A DNA stretch of 64,000 nt from W0P28-013 sp963593685 (GCA_963593685.1 CAVBBP010000001.1:1-64000); one strand, 5' to 3'; numbered from the stretch's first letter, positions 52,151-60,775 are shown. The notes: generated by a model from the sequence alone, not told the origin. A program made the numbers and translations.

Positions 52151-52771
52151 ATGACCTACGGATACATCAGAGTTTCCACCGACCGCCAAACCGTCGAAAA
52201 CCAACGCTTCGAAATCGCCAGTTTCTGCCAACAACACAACCTCCCCATCGACGACTGGATAGAAGAAACCATCAGCGGCGCAAAAGCCTACAACAAACGC
52301 ATTCTCGGGCGACTGCTCCGACGCGTACACCGCGACGACATCATCATCTGCACCGAACTCTCGCGACTCGGCCGCAATCTCTTCATGATTATGGACATTC
52401 TGAATATCTGCATGCACAAAGAGTGCCGCGTTTGGACTATCAAAGACCACTACCGACTGGGCGACGACATTCAAAGCAAAGTGCTGGCTTTCGCCTTTGG
52501 GCTCTCGGCCGAAATCGAGCGCAACCTCATTAGTCTGCGCACCAAAGAGGCTCTCGCACGCAAAAAATCCGAAGGCGTTACCCTCGGCCGACCTGTCGGA
52601 GCGCACACCGCCCCCAACCACCGCAAACTCTACCCCTACCGCCGACAACTCTTCGCACTCTACGCCAAAGGCCACTCCATCGCCGAACTCGCACGCCGCT
52701 ACCATGTCGCCCGCTCCACCATCTACCACTACCTCCACGAACAACACCCCAACAACCCCACTACACCATAA
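52151..52771 (+). CDS. Serine-type DNA invertase (Hin/Gin/Mpi family)
   Basis: A 206-residue small serine recombinase. The catalytic serine is Ser9 in GYIRVSTDRQTVENQR; the active-site arginines are Arg72 and Arg75 in ELSRLGRN. The linker helix block GLSAEIERNLISLRTKEAL (about 117-135) and the LGRPVG hinge lead to a C-terminal helix-turn-helix (GHSIAELARRYHVARSTIYHYL, about 169-190). Length and order match Hin, Gin and the Bacteroides master DNA invertase Mpi. It lies inside the segment it is predicted to flip. Its codons are strongly C-rich (runs of CCC, CAC, CTC), unlike the AT-rich left operon. It might also act in trans on the related site at 36912. Confidence 0.93.
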   Translation: MTYGYIRVSTDRQTVENQRFEIASFCQQHNLPIDDWIEETISGAKAYNKRILGRLLRRVHRDDIIICTELSRLGRNLFMIMDILNICMHKECRVWTIKDHYRLGDDIQSKVLAFAFGLSAEIERNLISLRTKEALARKKSEGVTLGRPVGAHTAPNHRKLYPYRRQLFALYAKGHSIAELARRYHVARSTIYHYLHEQHPNNPTTP

Positions 52772-53375
52772 TTATATAGCACCGCGTGCATCCGAAAAGG
52801 TTAGAGATTATAGGTTAGAGGTTATAGATAATAGAATAAAGAGTAAGGACAAAAGAATAAAGACTTTAATTACCTAATTATCTAATTTCCAATTACTTAA
52901 TTATTTTTTTTCATTATTTGAAGATTTGAAAATTTGAAGATTGTGGCTTTCTTGAATGAGAACGATTCATAATTCAAAATTCTTAATTAACCTCAAACCC
53001 CTACCCCCACTAGCGTGGGTACTCCCCCTATCTGCTAGCGCAGCAGGGGGAGAGAATCCGAAAATGTTGGACGCGATTCTGTCCCCCTGCTTGAAGCGAA
53101 GCGAAAAGATAGGGGGACGAGCGAAGCGGAGGGGGTTAGAAAATAAATCAATAATTCAATGATTTTTCTCGGGGGAAACGAGAAAGGGGGGCTATTGCCA
53201 AGAATAAAAAATAAAAAATGAACAATGAAAAATAATTGCGTTTTCCAGCTACCGAAAACCAGAAATTAGAGACAGTGCGAAGCACGAGAAACATAGAAAC
53301 TTATCAACCGATCAACCAATCAACCAAGCCCCTCCCCCCCCCAAAAAAAAATTTTTCATTTTTTTTGCAAAAAAG
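52772..53375. repeat. Repeat mosaic inside the invertible segment, right of the recombinase
   Basis: No gene. It contains GGTTAGAGATTATAGG units, CTAATTATCTAATTTCC, TTTGAAGATTTGAAAATTTG, and a long G/C-rich hairpin family (CCCCTACCCCCAC...GGGTACTCCCCC...GCAGGGGGAG, 52989-53050, and GGGGGACGAGC near 53113). GAGAAACATAGAAAC, CAATCAACC units, and C9 and A9 homopolymers follow directly before the promoter. The homopolymer tracts could themselves vary by slippage. Confidence 0.65.
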
Positions 53376-53406
53376 TTGCGCACACCAAAAAAAAATCATA
53401 CATTTG
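53376..53406 (+). promoter_or_regulatory. Invertible promoter, currently driving the right SusCD operon
   Basis: TTG at 53376-53378, exactly 20 bases, TACATTTG at 53399-53406. It ends 10 bp before the recombination site, so the transcript would start at about the site and cross the whole right arm before the susC ATG at 53532. No matching promoter exists at the mirrored place on the left. Confidence 0.75.
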
Positions 53407-53415
53407 GGGCGTGAA

Positions 53416-53435
53416 AAATAAACCACGGTTTAATT
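53416..53435 (+). other. Right serine-invertase crossover site (hix-like)
   Basis: AAATAAACC-AC-GGTTTAATT with the AC core at 53425-53426, in inverted orientation to the left site. Sequence on the susC side (TTGCTACACTTTT) is shared with the left copy. Sequence on the inner side (GTGAA) is not, beyond the half-site itself. That is what strand exchange at the core would produce. Confidence 0.75.
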
Positions 53436-53747
53436 GCTACACTTTTTGGCGGAGCGAGTTGCTCGAAACCGCCGCCAGCAGGGCAGCGAGCGAACTTGGG
53501 AACAGAACTATTAACCTTAAAGTCTAAACGGATGAAAATCAGAGTTTACGCACGGACGCTTGCGCTTGCGGCGGCACTGCTGTTCTGCACGGCAGCCATG
53601 GCGCAGGTAGCCGTTACTGGCGTTGTGAAAGACGCAGCCGGCGAGCCAGTTATTGGCGCGAGCATTTTGGTTGTAGGCACAACCAACGGCACCATCACCG
53701 ACATCGATGGCAATTTCAACCTCAATGTGGCGGCCGATGCCACGCTG
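53416..53747. repeat. Right 332-bp inverted-repeat arm (leader and 5' end of right susC)
   Basis: The mirror of 51481-51812. It includes the crossover site, a roughly 110-base leader and codons 1-72 of susC. The leader carries a GAGCGAGTTGCTC palindrome and a short CGCCGCC-rich stretch in both copies, which may matter for translation. Confidence 0.93.
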
Positions 53748-56600
53748 AAAGTGTCGTATGTGGGCTACAAAGAAGAGGTTGTCCCTGTAAATGGGCAAAC
53801 CAGCCTACAAGTAACGCTGCACGAAGATGCCGAAGTACTCGACGATGTGGTTGTGGTCGGTTATGGCGTTGTGAAAAAGAATGACGCCACTGGCTCGGTT
53901 ACCGCCATCAAGCCCGACGACATGAACAAAGGCTTGGTAACCAATGCGCAGGACATGCTGCAAGGCAAAATTGCAGGTGTGAACATCACCACCAGCGGCG
54001 GTGCGCCGGGCGCAGGTGCCACCATTCGTATCCGTGGCGGCTCTTCGCTTTCAGCATCGAACGACCCGCTGATCGTTATCGACGGACTGGCGATGGATAA
54101 CGATGGCATTCAGGGCGTGTCAAATCCTTTGGCACTCGTAAACCCGAACGATATCGAGTCGTTTACCGTGTTGAAAGATGCGTCGGCTACGGCTATTTAT
54201 GGTTCGCGCGCATCGAACGGTGTTATCATTATCACCACAAAGAAGGGCGCGAAAAACCAAAAATTGAAAGTGGCATACAACGGTAGCGTCAGCGCGAGCG
54301 TACTCACCAACCGTGTCAGTGTGATGAGTGCCAGCGAACTGCAAAACTATGCTGCCGAGGTTGGTGTAAGTGAAAAAAATAGGAGTAAATTCGGCAACTA
54401 CAGCACCGATTGGCAGGACGAAATATACCGTGTTGGTATCAGTACCGACCACAACATCAACTTGACGGGCGGCACAAAACACATGCCTTACCGCGTGTCG
54501 TTGGGCTATACCGACCAAAATGGTACTATCAAAACCAGCCAAATGCAGCGTGGCACAGTGGCTGTAAATTTGAACCCATCGTTTTTGGACGACCACTTGT
54601 CGTTCAATCTGAATGCCAAAGGTATGTATATCTACAACCGCTATGCCGATGGTGGCGTGGTTGGTGCGGCACTCGATCTCGACCCAACACAATCGGTTTA
54701 CGATGAGTCGCTTGTGGGCTTTGCTGGTTATTACCAACGCACCTCGCCTGGCAATTACAACGACCCAGAAACAGATGCCAACGGCAATCCGCTTTGGGAG
54801 AAAACAAACAACAGCCAGTCGTCGGCAAACCCAGTATCGACACTCAAACTGAAAAACGACCGCGCACATTCGGGTTCGTTTGTAGGTAACTTAGAGGCCG
54901 ACTACAAAATTCACGGTTTCGAGGATTTGCGCTTGCACGCTAATTTCGGCGCCGACTATTCGTATGGCAAACAGACCACGAGCATTAGCCCCTATTCGTT
55001 TTCAAACCACTACTACGGTTGGGAGGGCTACACGCAAAAGACGAAATACAATCTGCTGTTCAACGCCTACGCACAATACTACAAAGATTTCAACGAAAAT
55101 CACCATTTCGATGTTATGGCGGGCTACGAATGGCAACATTTCTACAACGAAGGCGATTATGATGGCTGGGGTCTATACCGTGCCACCTCGCTAAAAACCG
55201 ATACTGACGGCAACTCATTGGCTGGCACGCAATACAACCGCTCAACCAACTCGTGGAAATCGGAAAGTTACTTGGTGTCGTTCTTCGGTCGTTTGAACTA
55301 CATTGCACTGAACCGTTACATGATTACAGCAACGGTGCGTGGCGACGGTTCTTCGCGTTTTGCGCCTAAAAATCGTTGGGGCATATTCCCATCGGTGGCT
55401 CTTGGTTGGAAAATCAAAGAAGAGGCGTTCTTGAAAGATGTCTATTGGTTGAGCGACCTGAAACTGCGCTTGGGCTATGGTATCACGGGTCAGCAAAACA
55501 TCAACCAAGGCGACTATCCCTATCTGCCTACCTACACTGTAAGTCGTGAACATGTGGCTTACACCGAATACGACGAAGCAACTGGCGAGTACAAATACTA
55601 CCAGACATGGCGTCCGAATGCCTACAATCCCGACCTGACTTGGGAGAAAACTACGACCTACAACGCTGGTTTGGACTTTGGTTTCCTGCGTGGGCGCATC
55701 ACAGGTAGCATCGACTACTACTACCGCAACACCACCGACCTGATAAACGAAGTGGATATTCCCGCCGGCGTGAATTTCAAAACGCGCGTTATCAAAAATG
55801 TAGGTTCGCTGCGCAATACAGGTCTTGAGTTTATGCTGAATGCCGTGGCCATCGATACCAAAAAACTGAAATGGGATCTTGGCTTCAATCTCACTTGGAA
55901 CGACAACAAGATAACCAAACTGACCGAAAGCGACGAAAGTGGTTACTATATTGCCGATGGTGCTGTGAGCAACGGAAAATATGTTCAGGCACATGCGGTA
56001 GGACACGCTGCAAGTTCGTTCTATGTGTATAAAACCGAAATTAACGACGCTGGCAAACGCGTGATTGTCGATACAAACAACGATGGCAAAATCGACACCA
56101 GCGACAAAATTTTCTACCACAGTCCCAATGCCGATGTAACCATGGGCTTTACCTCGAAATGGCAATTCTACAATTTCGACCTTGGCATTACGCTGCGTGC
56201 AAGCATAGGCAACTATGTGTATAACAAAGTGCTGGCCGACAATATGCAAAATGTAGAAAAAGGTTCGCTCTACGACTCGAAATGCGGCGGTTTCCACAAC
56301 ATCATGTGGGAAGCCTACAACGCACGCTGGGTCGATGGCGTGAAGCGTAGCGACTATTCAGAACCCGATTTGCTCGACTATTGGGTCGAAAACGCCTCGT
56401 TCCTGCGCTGCGACAACATCACTTTGGGTTACACATTCACCCAAAATCCCAAAGTCAATGCGCGCCTCTACTGCACGGTGTCGAACCCATTTGTTATCTC
56501 GAAATATCGCGGCCTCGACCCCGAAGTGTTTGGCGGTATCGACAACAACATCTACCCACGCTCGATGACTATTCTGCTGGGTACAAGCATATCTTTCTAA
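53532..56600 (+). CDS. susC: SusC/RagA TonB-dependent outer membrane transporter, right operon (ON in this orientation)
   Basis: A 1022-residue TonB-linked importer. The first 72 residues (signal peptide and first part of the carboxypeptidase-like domain) are identical to the left SusC. It continues with VGYKEEVVPVNGQTSL, the plug (MLQGKIAGVNITTSGGAPGAG, then VLKDASATAIYGSRASNGVIII) and a barrel with SSRFAPKNRWGIFPSVALGWKI and a C-terminal LLGTSISF strand. Apart from the shared start the two proteins differ in length and sequence throughout, so they should carry different cargo. The promoter at 53376-53406 feeds this gene now. The start at 53532 corresponds to that of the left copy; the frame extends to 53496. 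Confidence 0.94.
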   Translation: MKIRVYARTLALAAALLFCTAAMAQVAVTGVVKDAAGEPVIGASILVVGTTNGTITDIDGNFNLNVAADATLKVSYVGYKEEVVPVNGQTSLQVTLHEDAEVLDDVVVVGYGVVKKNDATGSVTAIKPDDMNKGLVTNAQDMLQGKIAGVNITTSGGAPGAGATIRIRGGSSLSASNDPLIVIDGLAMDNDGIQGVSNPLALVNPNDIESFTVLKDASATAIYGSRASNGVIIITTKKGAKNQKLKVAYNGSVSASVLTNRVSVMSASELQNYAAEVGVSEKNRSKFGNYSTDWQDEIYRVGISTDHNINLTGGTKHMPYRVSLGYTDQNGTIKTSQMQRGTVAVNLNPSFLDDHLSFNLNAKGMYIYNRYADGGVVGAALDLDPTQSVYDESLVGFAGYYQRTSPGNYNDPETDANGNPLWEKTNNSQSSANPVSTLKLKNDRAHSGSFVGNLEADYKIHGFEDLRLHANFGADYSYGKQTTSISPYSFSNHYYGWEGYTQKTKYNLLFNAYAQYYKDFNENHHFDVMAGYEWQHFYNEGDYDGWGLYRATSLKTDTDGNSLAGTQYNRSTNSWKSESYLVSFFGRLNYIALNRYMITATVRGDGSSRFAPKNRWGIFPSVALGWKIKEEAFLKDVYWLSDLKLRLGYGITGQQNINQGDYPYLPTYTVSREHVAYTEYDEATGEYKYYQTWRPNAYNPDLTWEKTTTYNAGLDFGFLRGRITGSIDYYYRNTTDLINEVDIPAGVNFKTRVIKNVGSLRNTGLEFMLNAVAIDTKKLKWDLGFNLTWNDNKITKLTESDESGYYIADGAVSNGKYVQAHAVGHAASSFYVYKTEINDAGKRVIVDTNNDGKIDTSDKIFYHSPNADVTMGFTSKWQFYNFDLGITLRASIGNYVYNKVLADNMQNVEKGSLYDSKCGGFHNIMWEAYNARWVDGVKRSDYSEPDLLDYWVENASFLRCDNITLGYTFTQNPKVNARLYCTVSNPFVISKYRGLDPEVFGGIDNNIYPRSMTILLGTSISF

Positions 56601-56627
56601 TGTCGAACAATAATACACACTGAAATC

Positions 56628-58253
56628 ATGAAAACATATTCAAAAATTTTAATGGCGACTGCCTTTGTATGCTTAGGTCTTACCTCGTGTGTAAACGATT
56701 TGAACACCGAGCCTATCGACCCAAACATCAAACAGACATTCGACAAAGACATGGTGTTCCACAAGGTCTATACTGGATTTTCCACTTCAGGACAAGTTGG
56801 TCCCAGTGGTGATTGCGACATCATTGCCAACGACGAAGGCTATTCTGTGTTCTGGCGTGTAAATTTTTGGTGCAACGAATTTCCTACCGATGCTGGTTGG
56901 TGGATTTGGGGCTCAAGCGACGCTGGCTGCAACAATTTGCTCGAACTCAGCGACATCACATCTGAAAATCAATTCCTTAGCCTTCTCTACAATCGCTTGA
57001 TGTTCAATGTGGCACTCACCAACCACTTCCTCGACGAAACCGAAGGAATGAGCGATGCCACCACCAAACAGCAGCGTGCCGAAGTTCGCTTTGTACGCGC
57101 ACTGAACTACTACTATTTGATGGATTTCTTTGCCAATCCACCGTTCAAAACCACAGTAAAAAGCATCGACAATCCCACGCAAATCAAGCGTGCCGATCTC
57201 TATGCATGGATTATCAAAGAGTTGGAAGAGTGCCAACCCGACATGGCCGAGAACATTTATTTCTACCGTGCTGGGCAATCGGCTGCCGACATGTTGCTGA
57301 TGCGCCTCTACCTGAATGCCGAAGTCTATACAGGCACTGCCGACTGGGCAAATGCAGAAAAATATGCCAAGAAAATAATGGACAAATACCCATTGGCAGA
57401 GAACTATGCACAACTGTTTATGGGCGACAACGACCGCAATGCTTCGACAAAAGAGGTGGTGTTTATGCTTCCGCAAGACGGTATCGAAACACAATCGTAC
57501 GGCGGCTCGTCGTGCATGGTAATGATGACGCGTAGCGAAAAGTTGATTAACACTATTCCTTCAGGCTCTACAGACAAATGGGAGTGCTGGCGCGCTACGC
57601 CCGAATTGGTTCTGGCGTTCGTAAACAAAGATTCTATCGGCAAAGCCAACTTTATCGGTGCAACAGAGGAGATAACCAAGGCTGCTGGCGACGACCGCGC
57701 TCTATTCTGCAACAAAGCAGGCGATTACGAAGCGGAATTTGAGGGCACTGCCGAATATGGCACTGGCAATTTCGAAAAATGCTGGTCGATACTCAAGTGG
57801 ACAGGCATCTATTCCGATGGCGTTAGTTGGGGACACAACGATAAATTTGTTGACACCGACATTCCTTTTATGCGTTCCGCCGAAGCCTACATGACCTATG
57901 CCGAAGCACTCTACCGCCAAGGCAAAGTGGCTGACGCTCTAACTGTAATCAACAACAACATTCGCGCTCGCGCCCATGCCGAAGCACTGACCGAACTCAA
58001 CGACCAAACGCTGCTGGCCGAATGGCTGCGCGAATTCTATTGCGAAGGCCGTCGCCGTATCGATTTGGTGCGCTTCGGGCAATTTGCAGGACCACAAGCC
58101 ACCATGCATTGGGAAGGACGCGGCAAACAAAAGTCCAGCGTATCGGGCGGAAAATATGTCGAAGTGCCGGAGCACTACAACATCTATCCCATACCCCATA
58201 GCGACATCGTGGCCAACAAAAACCTAAAACAAAACGACGGCTACGACGATTAA
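56628..58253 (+). CDS. susD: SusD/RagB family lipoprotein, right operon
   Basis: The partner lid of the right SusC, 27 bp downstream of it. Lipobox GLTSC gives acylated Cys21. The helical repeat region includes RAEVRFVRALNYYYLMDFFANPPF (about 145-168) and the C-terminal block AEALYRQGKVADALTVINNNIRARA followed by FYCEGRRRIDLVRFGQF. The 541-residue length is normal. Its codon use is close to that of the chromosome's housekeeping genes and unlike the left susD. The cargo cannot be predicted, because no glycosidase, peptidase, sensor or anti-sigma gene accompanies either operon. Confidence 0.92.
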   Translation: MKTYSKILMATAFVCLGLTSCVNDLNTEPIDPNIKQTFDKDMVFHKVYTGFSTSGQVGPSGDCDIIANDEGYSVFWRVNFWCNEFPTDAGWWIWGSSDAGCNNLLELSDITSENQFLSLLYNRLMFNVALTNHFLDETEGMSDATTKQQRAEVRFVRALNYYYLMDFFANPPFKTTVKSIDNPTQIKRADLYAWIIKELEECQPDMAENIYFYRAGQSAADMLLMRLYLNAEVYTGTADWANAEKYAKKIMDKYPLAENYAQLFMGDNDRNASTKEVVFMLPQDGIETQSYGGSSCMVMMTRSEKLINTIPSGSTDKWECWRATPELVLAFVNKDSIGKANFIGATEEITKAAGDDRALFCNKAGDYEAEFEGTAEYGTGNFEKCWSILKWTGIYSDGVSWGHNDKFVDTDIPFMRSAEAYMTYAEALYRQGKVADALTVINNNIRARAHAEALTELNDQTLLAEWLREFYCEGRRRIDLVRFGQFAGPQATMHWEGRGKQKSSVSGGKYVEVPEHYNIYPIPHSDIVANKNLKQNDGYDD

Positions 58254-58308
58254 ACAGACAAACAATTTTTTTAATCACTTTTTTATTAACAATTAAATCT
58301 TTTTAATT

Positions 58309-59172
58309 ATGAAAACTCTAAAAGTATTCATGGGCGCGCTCTTGGTGGGCGCAGTAATCTTTGCTGGTTGCAAAAAGGACGACGACAAAAAAGTAATTAA
58401 ACCAAATTCCGACACCGACTCTACCGAGGTAGTACTTCCAGATGTAGATGGGACGGACGGTTTAATAACCATTGTGGTAAAACCAGGGTCGTTGTGTGAA
58501 GGATACCATATACTTGTAAATGGTGCGTATGGTAAAGATTTTGAAGAAGGTTATCCAGATGTGGTCGCAGAAGGCAACTGGCGTCAAGATGCTGATCTCC
58601 CTGGTAATGTACTTGAGCCTATTGCTGATGGGTGGTATAAAACCACGATTGAGCCTTTGAGTGCCGATTATGTAACAAAGGTTAAATTCACGCAAGAAGT
58701 TGACACTGTAACAACTCCGACATGGCTTTCCGAATTCAAAAAAGATGTCACAATTGTAGATGGCGATGCTGAAGCCGCAGACGGTGGCGATATTACTTTT
58801 GGTGCTTCGGCAGCAGGAAATGTGGTTTACATTACTGGTGATTGGAATGCAAAACCATGTGTAGAGCCAGAGGAGTACACTCTTACAGTAACAGGTTACA
58901 AAGGCGATATTTACTATGCAGGTGGTGCTTTCGAAATAGGTTGGACTCCAACACTGTTACCAAGTAATCCTTTCAAATTCACAGCCAAACCAGGTGAGGA
59001 ATTCAAAATTATTGCTGATGCTGCTTGGACAGCCTTTGCAAAAGAGGATTCCTATAACGCAGAATCAAACTGCTACTCCGATAATAATATCGTATTAGAG
59101 AGTGGTAAAAATGATATCACTATCAACGTGCTTGGCGTTATCGATGGCGAAACGTATGTTAAATGCGAATAA
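58309..59172 (+). CDS. SusE-like surface lipoprotein, right operon
   Basis: A 287-residue lipoprotein with lipobox IFAGC (acylated Cys21), then KKDDDKK, an acidic and lysine-rich surface-export type signal. The mature part has beta domains (ITIVVKPGSLCEGYHILVNGAYG and YTLTVTGYKGDIYYAGGAFEIGW) and no helical TPR. It is the third gene of the right operon, in the same place as the 380-residue lipoprotein of the left operon, but the two show no obvious sequence likeness beyond the signal. It probably helps bind the substrate at the surface. It is more AT-rich than the susC and susD before it. Confidence 0.68.
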   Translation: MKTLKVFMGALLVGAVIFAGCKKDDDKKVIKPNSDTDSTEVVLPDVDGTDGLITIVVKPGSLCEGYHILVNGAYGKDFEEGYPDVVAEGNWRQDADLPGNVLEPIADGWYKTTIEPLSADYVTKVKFTQEVDTVTTPTWLSEFKKDVTIVDGDAEAADGGDITFGASAAGNVVYITGDWNAKPCVEPEEYTLTVTGYKGDIYYAGGAFEIGWTPTLLPSNPFKFTAKPGEEFKIIADAAWTAFAKEDSYNAESNCYSDNNIVLESGKNDITINVLGVIDGETYVKCE

Positions 59173-59237
59173 TTTTGGCTATGAAGTACTACATTTGCGA
59201 CTGCAATTCGTAATCGCAAATAGAGTATAAGAAAATT

Positions 59238-59279
59238 GAGGCTGCCTAACAACGAAAAGTTGTTGGGCAGTTTCTTTTT
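59238..59279 (+). terminator. Terminator of the right SusCD operon
   Basis: CTGCCTAACAAC pairs with GTTGTTGGGCAG (one G-U pair) around GAAAA, followed by TTTCTTTTTTT. It is nearly identical to the left terminator and lies 66 bp after the last stop codon. Confidence 0.85.
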
Positions 59280-59379
59280 TTGCTATTTTTATAATTAACT
59301 CGATAAAAGTGTGCTGCAACTACACTTTTATCAAGATAAAAATGCTATTTGGCTACACTTTTATCAAGATAATGTTGCG
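59238..59379. repeat. Right outer inverted repeat of the SusCD switch locus
   Basis: Mirror of 45124-45263. It includes the terminator, the shared TATTTTTATAATTAACTC stretch, and two direct copies of CTACACTTTTATCAAGATAA (59330 and 59353) plus one inverted GATAAAAGTGTGC. The GTGTAG/CTACAC motif also borders the inner crossover sites. The mirror ends within a few bases of ATGTTGCG. Confidence 0.85.
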
Positions 59380-59514
59380 GAAACTCTCTTCAATTTGCCT
59401 ACAAAAAGACCGATTGTGTAGGCGTAAAAGCACCATACTCCCCAAATTCAATATGAATTTGGGGAGTATAATCTACAAATTTAGTATGAATTTGTAGATT
59501 AGGAGGCAGAAGAC
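59380..59514. repeat. Twin hairpins upstream of the DUF4143 ATPase
   Basis: Two adjacent inverted repeats. The first is a perfect 16-bp stem, ATACTCCCCAAATTCA with its complement around ATA (about 59436-59470). The second is an 11-bp stem, ATCTACAAATT with its complement (about 59471-59499). Both share the inner pattern CAAATTyA-nTA-TGAATTTG. No gene in this stretch. Confidence 0.75.
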
Positions 59515-59545
59515 TTGCACATATCGCCGAAAAAGAGTACCTTTG
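59515..59545 (+). promoter_or_regulatory. Promoter of the DUF4143 ATPase gene
   Basis: TTG at 59515-59517, 20 bases, TACCTTTG at 59538-59545, leader about 95 nt. Confidence 0.7.
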
Positions 59546-59644
59546 CAGCGAAGTTAGTGCACACATATACAGGAGCATAACACTTGTATCCGGAATAACT
59601 TGCCCGGACACAACTCCTATACAAAGCCTAACTCCACATACATC

Positions 59645-60775
59645 ATGATACAACGACTTATTGGAACATCCGTATCCGGTGATTTCTTTCAAGGGAAAGT
59701 GATTGCTATTCTGGGACCTCGGCAAGTGGGAAAAACCACCCTGCTGTCGCAGTTGTCTATTCCACAGACAGAAACCCTATGGCTCAACTGCGACAACGCA
59801 GACGACTGCCATACCCTCGAGGAGCAGACCTCCACAGGACTGCAACAATTAGTTGGGCAGAAACGCTATGTCGTTATTGACGAGGCACAGCGAGTAAAGA
59901 ACATCGGCTTAACGCTAAAGATAATGTCCGACACTTTTCGCGAGCGGATACAAGTAATCGTAACAGGCTCTTCGTCGCTCGAACTGTCGAATAAAATCAA
60001 CGAACCTGCTACGGGGCGCATCTTTGAATATCGGCTCTACCCGCTCTCGCTGGCGGAACTCAGCCGTCATACATCGGCACGCGAGGAGCAACGACTGCTA
60101 GAGCAGCGGCTCGTCTATGGTTGTTACCCTGAGGTGGTTACGCACCCCGACCAAGCCAAGCGTATCTTAACCACCATAGCCAACAACTATCTATATAAGG
60201 ACTTGCTCAGTTACAACGGCATACGCAAACCCGATATGCTTGCCCACCTCCTGCAAGCCTTAGCCATACAAGTGGGCGAGCAGGTATCCTACAACGAACT
60301 AAGCCGCCTATTGGGCATAGACCGCGCTACTGTAGAGAACTATATCGACCTTCTTGAGAAATGTTTCGTTATCTTCCGCCTGCCGTCGTACAGCGGTAAT
60401 CTACGGACAGAGTTGCGCCACAACCGCAAGATTTACTTCTACGACAACGGGATTCGTAATGCCATATTGAGTAACTTCGCACCGCTCAATCTACGCACCG
60501 ACACAGGCGCACTATGGGAAAATCTTATGCTCAGCGAGCGTATCAAACACAATGCCTATCGGCAGAGTTATGCACAACTCTACTTCTGGCGCACACAAGC
60601 ACAAGCAGAGATAGATTTTATGGAGATTGAGGACGGTAGAATGCAGGCGTATGAGTTCAAGTACAATCCCACTAGAAGCCACCGTGCACCGAAGTCTTTC
60701 AGCGACACCTATCCCGCTGCCTCTTTCCAAGTCATTACCCCCGACAACTACCCGGCGTTTGTCGGAATAGAATAA
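59645..60775 (+). CDS. AAA_14/DUF4143 family ATPase
   Basis: A 376-residue protein with an N-terminal P-loop ATPase domain: Walker A ILGPRQVGKTTLL near residues 21-33, Walker B YVVIDEAQRV near 79-88 and sensor VTGSSSLEL near 110. A winged-helix segment (NELSRLLGIDRATVENYIDLLEKCFVIFRL) follows near 215-245. The C-terminal DUF4143 nuclease-like domain has EIDFMEIEDGRMQAYEFKYNP near 320-340, which fits a PD-(D/E)XK-like E...D...ExK pattern. Such ATPases are abundant in Bacteroidota accessory regions, and their role is unknown. Start 59645 (MIQRLIG) is chosen over 59600. Hairpins and repeats flank the gene on both sides. Confidence 0.88.
   Translation: MIQRLIGTSVSGDFFQGKVIAILGPRQVGKTTLLSQLSIPQTETLWLNCDNADDCHTLEEQTSTGLQQLVGQKRYVVIDEAQRVKNIGLTLKIMSDTFRERIQVIVTGSSSLELSNKINEPATGRIFEYRLYPLSLAELSRHTSAREEQRLLEQRLVYGCYPEVVTHPDQAKRILTTIANNYLYKDLLSYNGIRKPDMLAHLLQALAIQVGEQVSYNELSRLLGIDRATVENYIDLLEKCFVIFRLPSYSGNLRTELRHNRKIYFYDNGIRNAILSNFAPLNLRTDTGALWENLMLSERIKHNAYRQSYAQLYFWRTQAQAEIDFMEIEDGRMQAYEFKYNPTRSHRAPKSFSDTYPAASFQVITPDNYPAFVGIE

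Larger units (their letters stand above)
51803..53425. mobile_element. Invertible DNA segment with recombinase gene and single outward promoter
   Basis: The 1.62 kb between the two crossover sites. It contains the serine recombinase gene, repeat-mosaic DNA on both sides of it, and a strong promoter at the right edge facing right. Inversion would place that promoter at 51852-51822 facing left. This would turn on the left susC and disconnect the right one. It is the same layout as the Salmonella Hin segment, but with an operon on both sides. That the segment flips in cells is a prediction. Confidence 0.8.

Noticed and set aside
52121..52747. 208-codon frame antisense to the recombinase
   Set aside because: Shadow of the C-rich recombinase gene; the sense frame has every catalytic motif of serine invertases.
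45124..59379. Composite transposon bounded by the outer repeats
   Set aside because: No transposase is inside, no target-site duplication is visible, and each repeat contains the operon terminator. An operon-end repeat explains the sequence better.
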